A program made the translations under genes and the position numbers. The notes below the pieces were generated by a model. It was not told the origin of the DNA and searched no databases. It saw only the letters and a list, made by a program, of their open reading frames with translations. A stretch of DNA of 64,000 nucleotides, taken from NCBI GenBank assembly GCA_936432065.2, contig OW386286.2, positions 262,651,987-262,715,986 on the forward strand, read 5' to 3'. This document shows, piece after piece, positions 55,547-64,000 of the stretch; the first letter of the stretch is position 1, and every line of letters begins with the position of its first letter. This DNA is from Rutpela maculata (Eukaryota > Arthropoda > Insecta > Coleoptera > Cerambycidae).

Positions 55547-57149
55547 TATATGGTTCCGTTATCAGAAATCGAAGTGGAATATGATTTTAGTAGCGCTATT
55601 TAACGCTACTAGACAGAACAATATTCAAGGCAGTATGTACGCCAGTGAATTATTCCAAGAATTATACTTATAATTAAATTGCTTATTGGTATATACAGGG
55701 TGTTTCTTAATGACGTGCTAATATTTTAGGATGTGATTCTTTAGATCATTTTATGAATAAAAGTTCATTTGAACATATGTCCGCAACGGCTTCAGTTTTT
55801 TGTTACGATAGATAGAGATCGTTTTCATGGAGAATTGACCAGACTAATTAAAAATAATATTCACATGGCAAAATGTCAGTGGCGTATCGAAATATCAAAG
55901 GACATGTTTGAAGGGATGCCACTGGTGGAGTGATAAAATAACTTTTCTAACTGAAATATGTAGTTTGATGTCCCATTAACACATACCAAGAGGTCGATTT
56001 TTTACCGGGTAAATTGTTTTCTCATGAAAATTATTCGAGAATTAAAGGCATGGAAAAATCGCGACACGAAGTGGAGCAATTTTTCCTATGTCCCTTAATT
56101 CGAGCAAAATTATTATGGAAAACAGGTTTGTCACTCAAAAAAAATTTAGCCGAGCAGAAAATCAACCTCTTGTGTATTACAGAAGATTAATATATGATTA
56201 GAAAGTATTAACTAAAATAATTATTAGAATAACAAAACTATTTCTTTAAAATTTAAAAAATAACAATTTATAATAAAAAAATAGAAACTTTCTCTAACGT
56301 TTTTTATCATCAAACATATTCATTGTATCTATATGAAATACACAATTATTATAAACAGTGCTATTACATTTAGATTCTTCCTCATGGTTTCGTGGTTAAT
56401 ATTTTCTTGTGATTTCATATTTTAATAGTTTCAATGACTTTTTAGTTTGACACATGGCTACTACGAAAAAGTTTTCTCGATTTTTTCCAGTGATCGATAG
56501 CCGTTTTTCTCATAGGTTATATCCCGAGAGCTCTGAATTTTATCGGTTAAACTGCGGGTAGCTTTTTTTTTGGAAAATTTTGCTTAGAAAATATTCTAGA
56601 CTTAATAATTTACCTTAAAAGCCCGAGACCGACGGTTTAAGTTACCGAAGGTTAAGTAACAATCATTATTAAAAATCATTATTATCATTATCAAACATAC
56701 TTTGTCCAGCATTATTGCACATAGATGTTCTACAGACATTAATATTCGGTCTGAATCGACTTTATGTAACATCAAATTTCATTTTATACCATTAAAACAT
56801 GATTTTTAAAAATTCGCGACTTTTCCATCCTCTGATGTCGTAAAGTATTGATCCTACATAAAAAATGAATAGGAACTTATTTGCTAGAGGTCGTAGTTTT
56901 CGAGTTATTCAAAAAAAAAACGTCAAAAGGGGACCTTTAAACTCCCCCAGCTCACCGATCAGAACTTTTAGTATGTTGTTCAGGGCACTCCCTCCGATTC
57001 CAACTGAGAGTAAATTAAATTAATTATGTGCATTTAAAAGCTAGACGTAATTTATTCGCTGTTAAATTAAAAAAAAGCTAGCTTGCGTTTATTCAGTGTA
57101 AAACTGTTGTCATTACTTGAAATTTAAAAATTCGCGAAATGTCATTGGT
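55547..57149. other. unassigned sequence with a solo element end and a short fold-back
   Basis: A solo TA-CAGGGTGTTTCTTAATGA end is at 55694. 55990-56075 pairs with 56076-56165 (AGAGGTCGATTTTTTACC.. against ..AATCAACCTCTTG; TTCGAGAATTAAAGGCAT against TGTCCCTTAATTCGAG). TAGTAGCGCTATTTAACGCT at 55590 is a small hairpin. No gene seen. Confidence 0.55.
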
Positions 57150-58665
57150 ATATAAATGCCAATAAATCGCAAGAAATGTTAAAGTTTTTATAGTTTGGAA
57201 TACAGTACATGAATCTTACGCGTGTCTCAAAACCACCCATATAACAGGGTGGAAACCACCCTTATATAAAAATAGACTGCGTGAATACCAATAGATTGTG
57301 GGAAATGGAGGAGTTTTCGATGTTTTAATTCCAGAATAGAATCTTGGGTGACCCTGTTCTATCTTATTCTTAGTCGGTACAAAAACTACCCCTACAATAT
57401 GGTGGAAACCATCCTTATTACAGAATAAAGCATAAACGCCAGTAAATCACGGGAAATAACTTTTTTATAGTTTAAGTACAGAACATGAATCTGGAGTGAC
57501 TCCCAGGGAAACTTGCTTACACGTGACCCAAAATTTCTTCTATATAGGGTGGTAGCCACCCTTATATAAGAATAAATTGCATGAATACCAATAAATCGTG
57601 GGAAATGTTGGAGTTTTCATTGTTTCAGTTCCAGAATAGATTCTTGAGTGACGTTGGTACCCAAAATCATCCCTAAAAAACCACCCACAGTAGGGAGCCA
57701 ATGAGAAGATCATTTGAAAATAAGAAAAAAGGTATTCTAGGAAAAAAAGATTAAAAAAACGTTCATATTCTTCAGTCAAGCTGCATTAACCTTTTCGTGC
57801 AATAAATGCAGCTTGACTGAAGAATATGAAAATTTTTTTAATCTTCTTTTCCTAGAATGCCTTTTTTCTTATTTTCAAATGATCTTCTCATTAGCTCCCT
57901 ATGGTGTTCTTCATGTGTGTCTCTTTTTATGGACCAACAGTTGTCCGCCATCCAGAAAATTTGGGTGGTGAATACAATGAAGAGCAAGGCGAACGCTTTC
58001 ACCAGGATATTTCGGAGATGGGGAAGCGGTATCAAGGAAGGTGGGATGTCCACATGGCCGACTACTGTTGGTCTATGAAAAGAGACGCACGAAGAACATA
58101 AAAGAGAGCCAGTGAGGAGATCATTTGAAAGTGAGAAGAAAAATTGAAAAACTGGCATATGTACATTTTATTATGTAGGGGTATTTTTTTAGGGATGATT
58201 TTGGGTACCAAGTGAGAATGGGGTAGATCAACGTCACTCAAGAATCTATTCTGGAGCTGAAACAACGAAAACTCCACTATTTCCCACGATTTATTGGTAT
58301 TCATGCAATTTATTCTTATATAAGGGTGGCTACCACCCTTTATATAAGAGATTTTGGGTCACGAGTAAACGAGTTCACTCCAGATGGGAGTCACTCCAGA
58401 TTCATGTTCTGTACTTAAACTATAAAAAAGTTATTTCCCGTGATTTACTGGCATTTGTGCTTTATTCTGTAATAAGGATGGTTTCCACCCTATTATAGAG
58501 GTAGTTTTTGTACCGGCTAAGAATAAGGTAGAACAGGGTCACCCAAGATTCTATTCTGGAATTAAAATATCGAAAACTCCTCCATTTTCCACAATCTATT
58601 GGTATACAGTACATTCCAAACTATAAAAACTTTAACATTTCTCGCGATTTATTGGCATTTATATA
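57150..58665. repeat. 1.5 kb palindrome with a perfect central hairpin
   Basis: The outer arms (AAATGCCAATAAATCGCAAG at 57155 against the mirror ending 58663) and inner blocks (GGGTGGTAGCCACCCTTATA, AAGAATATGAA..CTTCAGTCAAGCTGCA) pair almost end to end around 57790. The right arm is longer because of an insertion at about 57902-58105 that carries a captured coding fragment. Confidence 0.9.
57949..58101 (+). pseudogene. captured fragment of an insect multi-copy protein gene
   Basis: The frame reads HPENLGGEYNEEQGERFHQD, then GKRYQGRWDVHMADYCWSMK and RDARRT. The order ENLG..EEQGERFHQD..M.KRYQGRW....MADYCW matches a protein family of unknown function that I recall as highly repeated in insect genomes. 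Only about 50 codons are present and there is no start. The DYCW end is duplicated in inverted orientation at 57905-57950, where the minus strand reads MADNCWSIKRDTHEEH. Confidence 0.7.
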
Positions 58666-60039
58666 CTCTATGCCTGTACAGGGGGAATTTTCAGCATATT
58701 ATAAGGGTAGTTTTCCAGTCAATATTCAAGTAAGTGACTGCTGAATATAAAATATTTTCCATTCCCATGTTTTTCACCATTAATTTACATCCATTCATTG
58801 AATATTATTTTCTGCTATATGGGACGGTTTTACCCCTTTTCGGGGTTGTTTTTGGCTCTAGCGCAAAAGTTTGGGGGTATACGAATTTTTTTGACCTCAG
58901 ATTCGGATTCAGCGTCGAAAAATACATAGGAATACTATGGTGAGTCATCCAAATCAAGAACTTTTTTTTCTTTTGTGGGGCTGTGTAATTTCTGAGGGAA
59001 ATATTCGCTTTAAAAAAATCCTATTGGTCGATTTTTTTGAAAATGTACGTTTTTATTGGTTAATAAAGTAAGAATCTATTAATCAAAATAATAGTACAGT
59101 GCTCCGTTGTCGTCTCCGACAGACGACTGCATAACTAGTTTGATAACATAATTTAATTGTCTTTGATTCTGAAACATGTATTTTGTACATAAATTCAGAG
59201 CTTTATCATATAGCAAGTGTAATGGTATGATCTAACTCGATTTAGAGGAACGTAATCGAGTACACTCTTGTAACATGAAAATTGTGAGAATAACACTGCC
59301 ACCGGAATATCGATTCATCCAAAGATAACTTCTATATATTACCAATTAACAAGTCCATTAAACCGATTTAATGAAATGCAAATTGAACTTTTTGTCAATT
59401 ACCGTTTTCAGATAATTCCAAAGCGAATGTGTGGATGTATATTTTCAGCTTTGATGTTTTCGATTTGTTACACAAAAAGAGACACGCATATCTCTATTGC
59501 TGCTATTTTCAGGAAATTCAGGCTGAAAATGATTACCGTTAGCAATAGACCAGTGCCGAACCGATTTCCAGAGGCCAAAAATCTGAAAAATTCTTTGCGG
59601 TATATGGGTGGTAAGAAAATTTAGGATTAATGGTATATAAATGGGGAAAAATCGATTAGTCCGCAACAGATACCCGGCAGTGGGGAGGGGGTGCGAAAAG
59701 GTGTGTTTTTAGAGGTAAAACGTGTTTCTTTACGATTTCTGGCAAAAGTAGACCTTCTATCGAAAAAAGTTTAATAGAAAAGTTGTAGATAATTGAGAGA
59801 TCTACAACTATTTTTTTACATAACTTCAAAAATTTTGAGAAAAACGCCAAAAACCAATTTTTTGTTTTTTATTTTTATCTTTCACAAAAATAATTTAATT
59901 TTGATGAAATTTGGTGAAAATGTACATTTTTATGCATCAAAAAAGCTGTAATTTTTTTGAGGCGTAATATTTATTTCTTCTTCATTGTTCATTTAATTGA
60001 AGTGTTGTAAGTGGTGCAAAACGGTAATTTCAATGTAAT
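58666..60039. other. unassigned sequence
   Basis: Frames 58734-58943 and 59376-59624 (+) and 59656-59850 (-) show no recognised motif. TCTACAACT at 59800 mirrors AGTTGTAGATAA at 59780, a small hairpin. Confidence 0.4.
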
Positions 60040-60760
60040 ATGTATCCCGAAGCTGATGTGACTATTACAAAGATAACATCAACATTAACCGCTTCAACAG
60101 CAAGTTCAATGAGTACGAAGAAAGGCGAGCGTTCACGCAGAAAAACTGCATTTGAGTTTCGTAGTCATACAAAAATTCTATTTACTCTTAATTTTTGTCT
60201 AATGAACAAAATAAGAAAAAATTGATAGAAACACTGTCAGAAAAATTTCAATCGGAACGAATTTTATGTAAAGCAGAAGAAGATGCTGATGCCCTAATTA
60301 TACAGCCATTGAATTAGCTGAAGATCCCACAAAAATCGTAGTAATTGTGGGTCAGGATATTGATCTTCTAGTTCTGTAGAACCAATTAAATTCAAATAAT
60401 TCCGATATTTATTTTCACAAACTAGGTTCAGGTAATACAAAAGATACATTTTACACCTCAAAAAGCTTCAAACATGAATAAAAAAAGAACATTGTTGCGT
60501 TCCTCCACTGTTTTTCTGGATGTGACACGACTTCCAGTTTCACCGGAAAAGGGAAAAAACAATTGTAAAATTATTACTGGCTAACCAATATTTATCAAAG
60601 CTCACAGAAATTTTTTATCGGAGAAATGCAGACAAACAAACAATAGCCGAAAATGGATTGAAGCTGATAGCGTCTATTTATAAATGTAAGAAAAAGGACA
60701 TGACACTGAACGAATTGAGGTTTGAAATGTATCAAACCGCTACGGTAAGGACTTCATTTA
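60040..60760 (+). pseudogene. central part of the CXC-protein family (PIN-like region)
   Basis: Broken frames in order: TKKGERSRRKTAFEF, then after a frameshift LIETLSEKFQSERILCK and QAEEDADALI, then AIELAEDPTKIVVIVGQDID and LLVL, then LGSGNTKDTFYTSKSF, and FLHCFSGCDTTSSFTGKGK. In the multi-copy insect family ending in a CXC block, a QAEDDADTLI segment is followed by VVIVGEDIDLLVL and FSGCDTTS in this order. The clustered acidic residues suggest a PIN/FEN-like nuclease fold; that is my inference. The CXC end is not present here, whereas 6353-7147 has only the CXC end. At least three frameshifts or stops make it dead. Confidence 0.65.
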
Positions 60761-60846
60761 ATTTAGATTGGTATTTAAAACTTTTATACTTATGCTTTTT
60801 TTAAATGTTCCACATACTGTTTAATGGCTAATTGCAGCGTGATGGG

Positions 60847-61101
60847 CTATTTCCCTTGTAGATGAGCTACATGAGCTAATACTTCTATTTCAGTATTTTG
60901 ATTTATAATGAATCTATCATCATCATTGTTAGGTGCTCTTCGCAGTTTCTGTTCCTCCCTTGCAAACTGGCGACGCTTAGGATGATTCCTATATGGATAA
61001 TGCCTCGCGTATAACGCCGCGGCTTGAACAGAATTTTTCTTACATTCCCCGTATGTTAAAAGCAGGTCGACTTTCTCACTTTGACTGTAACGAAATTCCA
61101 T
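60847..61101 (-). pseudogene. DUF4817-type HTH protein start of a transposase
   Basis: From Met 61101 (minus): MEFRYSQSEKVDLLLTYGEC, then VQAAALYARHYPYRNHPKRR and QFAREEQKLRRA. This is the standard N-terminus of insect mobile-element proteins with the DUF4817 helix-turn-helix (YGEC, AA.LYA..YP.R.HP). It continues through an acidic segment to EIEVLAHVAHLQGK and stops at 60847, before any catalytic domain. It is 85 residues against several hundred for a full transposase. Confidence 0.85.
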
Positions 61102-61113
61102 TTTCAAAATCAC

Positions 61114-62794
61114 TTTGAATGCTAAACACTTAAAATTATCAAAATCACTTTAGACGCTAAACACTTTAAATACGAATAATTTATAAAATTGACACGAGAG
61201 CCTAGGAATTGTTTTCAAGGATATTACGATGACAGCAAGTACCTACTTTGATTAACTTTTTGTTTTTGCATTTCTGCGATGATAACAGTTTGACTAATAA
61301 ACAAAAAACATACTGGTGAAAGGACTTTTCTTACTAAGATAGAAAGTAAGTAATGAAGAGTCTATGTCCATATAATATTTAAAAACTACATCATGTGAGT
61401 TCTTCTAACTCGGAGTTTATTACTGAAAATTTAATTAAAAAATATCGGAGGAAATTCATATTCATTCTAAAATTTATAAAATAAATATAATAATTCTAAG
61501 AACGCCACCCTCCGCAGGATACAGAATGGGCCTCTGGCTCATTCTTGTTGCATATCATAAAATATTAACACAAATATACAGGGTTGATCAAAATTTAATT
61601 GAAGTTAGATATAAGTCATAAATTTCTTAAGAAAAATTGTCATTCCTGCCGGTAACGATTACACATTACGGAACTTTTGGTACCGTTTAACCCTTACTAA
61701 ATAGGGCTCTCTAAATATCCAGGTGGCTCATATCATAATATCTTTAAAAAATTAGTCATTTTGAAAAATGTTATTTTAATGAGTTTACAGCACCCTATAT
61801 GATGTATTATTGGACATATTGACATTTTCGTATTTTTTATATGAATTACATTGGAGCAAAAATAATTCTAACATATTAGCAGCCATCTAGACTGACGACT
61901 AAAATTCAAAATTATTTTTCGTGCAACACTCTATAAATTGTTCAAAATTCTATAAATGTATCCAAAATGTGATCTTTATTTCAAAAATGTAAAAACATAC
62001 GGGGTGGTCCATTTAGAAAAGATTATTAGAGCCATTTCCGGTGAAACCGGAAGTGATAAATATGGTGGATAGGTCTCAAAAAGTTGGAAATCTTACCTAA
62101 TTTCACTATACAAAATTTCATCCTGATATCTTTAAAAACAAGTTACAGGGGTGGCCCACTATTCGTTTAAACCCGGTATTTGAAACATATTTCCGTATCG
62201 CTAGTGGTTAGCGACATACCGGGTGGCTCAGTCGATAGGGACAGTCTTGTAACTTTTGGATGGGCGAATAGATTTTTGTTCAAAGAGTATGAGCGGGTAG
62301 CAATGTAAAAAGTGCCCCCGCACCTACTGAACTAAAATGGCTTCCATAAGATGTCTCGTATGCTGACTGTCTTGTGTACAAAGTTTTAAGCTCGTGGACT
62401 TTGCATGGGGTGGAAAAAAATAATTTACCTATGTTTTATTTTTTTCTCACCTATTTGACGGATCGTTTTGTAATTTGGCACAAATAATATTAGTGTTAGG
62501 ATAGTTTATTTTAAAAAATATTACTCTTCTACGATGATTTTATGCATTAAAAAAAAATTAATATATTTTTTCAATGGCCGGAAGGGTGATTACCCTGTTC
62601 GACACTATTACCATATTTTGATATAATATATATTTAAACTATAACTATAACAGATAACAGTTATAGTTTTATTAATGCGGTGGAACAGGATAAAAATAAA
62701 TAAAAATTATCTGAACTTGCAATATTACGAGTATATTATTTAATATTTTGATAGATAATTATATAATTCATTCAGACACGAGTAACTGAGTGAT
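61114..62794. other. unassigned sequence with transposon-end-like motifs
   Basis: CAGGGTTGATCAAAATTTAA at 61580 (after TA), GGGGTGGTCCATTTAGAAAA at 62001, ACAGGGGTGGCCCACTATTC at 62145 and ATACCGGGTGGCTCAGTCGA at 62217 resemble the CAGGGTGG ends of the fold-back elements, in mosaic order. They may be end pieces of DUF4817-type elements, in keeping with the remnant at 60847-61101. Confidence 0.45.
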
Positions 62795-62935
62795 GCAAAA
62801 ATTGGACCCATATTGTGAGCAAAGGAAAAAGGAATCCGAGAATGGAAGGATGTCTCAACAAAGGAGTAGGATTGAAGGCTTTGTGGTCACAATGGGATTC
62901 ACTTAGAGCATTAGACGGGATGTTATTATTACATA
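62795..62935 (+). pseudogene. Ty3/gypsy pol remnant (region before integrase)
   Basis: In shifted frames: IGPILSKGK, then VGLKALWSQWDSLRALDGML. The LKxLWSQWDSL..DGxL pattern lies between RNase H and the integrase zinc finger in gypsy-type polyproteins. It is a short fragment without catalytic residues. It is on the opposite strand to the gag remnant at 63435-64000, so they are separate pieces or an inverted arrangement. Confidence 0.7.
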
Positions 62936-63434
62936 CGAACATCTATAAGACCTATTTTATTAACCATTAGGAATATGATAACACATACAAAACAAAATTA
63001 TTTATCCAAGTCACTTTCCTCATCTAACTGCGGCAGTAAAGAAAGTTTTATTGGTTGATTCGATTATAGTACCTCCAATTTTTTTACATATTATACATTG
63101 TTACTGTTTTTGCATTTTAAATTAAGTGAGCTGATTTTGCTCTCAGAACTATTGCTATCAGTTTTAGAACTTTCCATTTCGTGCATAACACTAACTACTA
63201 TCTAAGTTTTTTAAAAATGGAAAAATTAAGTATTAGATACAATACAAATAACATAAGAAAATCACGGGTACCTACGATACACACACTTAAAATTCCGGAG
63301 ATAAGATACTATAAATGAAAACGTAACAGTATGAGATGGAGCTACAGAGATTTGTAAGACAAATGTGGCTGCGGCATAGCGGGGGCGTAAGTAGCCAGCG
63401 GTCCGGCAGCTAATTGAAAAATGATTTATTTTGT

Positions 63435-64000
63435 ATTTATAGTGCCTCTTCAACTATCACAGCACGCACTTCTGACCAATAGGTGTCTTTAAAGGCAGCT
63501 TCTACTTCGAGGACACGCACCAAAGCCTCGCTAATACTTTGATGCCGCGATATTCTAAGAATACGCCTGACCTCTTCGGCCCTGATGCCATCTAAAAAAG
63601 GCTCCCACCGCTAGTTGATCCTGAAATTCTCTTGGTGCACTCGGATATGCCAGGTGTGCCAGTCTCTCTATCGCAGCTTCGAATTCTTGTAAGATTTCCC
63701 CAACCTTTTGCGTCCTTGATTTTAGCTGAGCCTGGTATACTTGGGCAAGTTGTTGGTCGCCATATCTCAAGTCTAATGCGGCTTCCAAGACTTTGAAGTC
63801 CCTTTGTTTCTCCACCGGGATGGTCTGAAGTAACTCTGGCCCCTTAGCGCCAGAACTAATGCCATAGCCTATTCCTCGTTATCCCAGTTATTCGCACTTA
63901 CAGCCGCCTCAAATTGTCTCTTGTACTTTGTCCATGAGCTTTGGCCGTCAAATGAGGGAGGTTTTAAACGAGGACCTGATGATGCTACTAGCTGGCTTCC
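63435..64000 (-). pseudogene. Ty3/gypsy gag remnant, running off the window edge
   Basis: Minus strand from 64000: LKPPSFDGQSSWTKYKRQFE, an in-frame stop near 63870, then LLQTIPVEKQRD, FKVLEAALDLRYGDQQLAQV and LKSRTQKVGEILQEFEAAIE, RLAHLAYPSAP. A frameshift near 63590 is followed by DGIRAEEVRRILRIS and a stop near 63437. PPxFDGxxxWxxYxxQFE and ERLAxLAYP are typical of the gag of gypsy-type retrotransposons; gag packages the element RNA. At least one stop and two frame changes show it is inactive. The CCHC knuckle is not seen. Confidence 0.85.

Noticed and set aside
62795..64000. One gypsy element spanning the right edge
   Set aside because: The pol piece reads on the plus strand and the gag piece on the minus strand, and no long terminal repeat is seen, so a single intact layout is not supported.

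Overview
The window looks like AT-rich insect nuclear DNA. It has introns with GT..AG borders, a metazoan tyrosylprotein sulfotransferase gene, and transposon families typical of arthropods (Tc1/mariner, Harbinger, hAT, piggyBac, Jockey/I-type LINEs, Ty3/gypsy). I see nothing bacterial, no CRISPR array and no operon. I cannot name the species; a beetle or another holometabolan is only a guess.

The one convincing host gene is tyrosylprotein sulfotransferase (TPST, Drosophila Tango13-like) on the + strand. Two coding exons are present: 22123-22674, and the terminal exon 41255-41579 with the stop codon. They are joined in phase across an 18.6 kb intron. The membrane anchor and the 5'-phosphosulfate-binding loop must lie on exons upstream of the window, so bases 1-22122 are most simply a further intron. 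The rest, about 98% of the window, is non-coding or transposon-derived.

Layout. 1-5.4 kb: two degraded LINE fragments in unassigned sequence. 5.4-9.5 kb: a 4 kb fold-back element holding two hAT-type MITEs, a small nested insert with tandem repeats, and the C-terminal part of a cysteine-rich (CXC) mobile-element gene. 9.5-22.1 kb: a 2.5 kb hAT-like element, a 'TTTTACTTCCAC' repeat family, a Harbinger end with a Myb/SANT reading frame, a third hAT-type MITE, a short palindrome and a piggyBac C-terminal remnant 150 bp before the TPST exon. 22.7-41.2 kb (intron): MITEs, two copies of a composite repeat with a tRNA-like core, LINE 3' fragments, a 300-bp tandem array, a 3 kb element with terminal inverted repeats, and several long palindromes, the largest 2.25 kb around a (TA)n centre.

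41.6-64 kb (3' of TPST): a mariner-like element, long fold-back elements starting TA-CAGGGTG, a Harbinger element gutted by two MITE copies, a nearly full Tc1-like element nested in an older repeat, DUF4817-type HTH remnants, a second piece of the CXC-protein family, and Ty3/gypsy gag and pol remnants at the right edge.

No mobile gene appears intact. The most distinctive property is the density of long inverted repeats, many inside the TPST transcription unit, and the clear nesting order that target-site duplications allow one to read.
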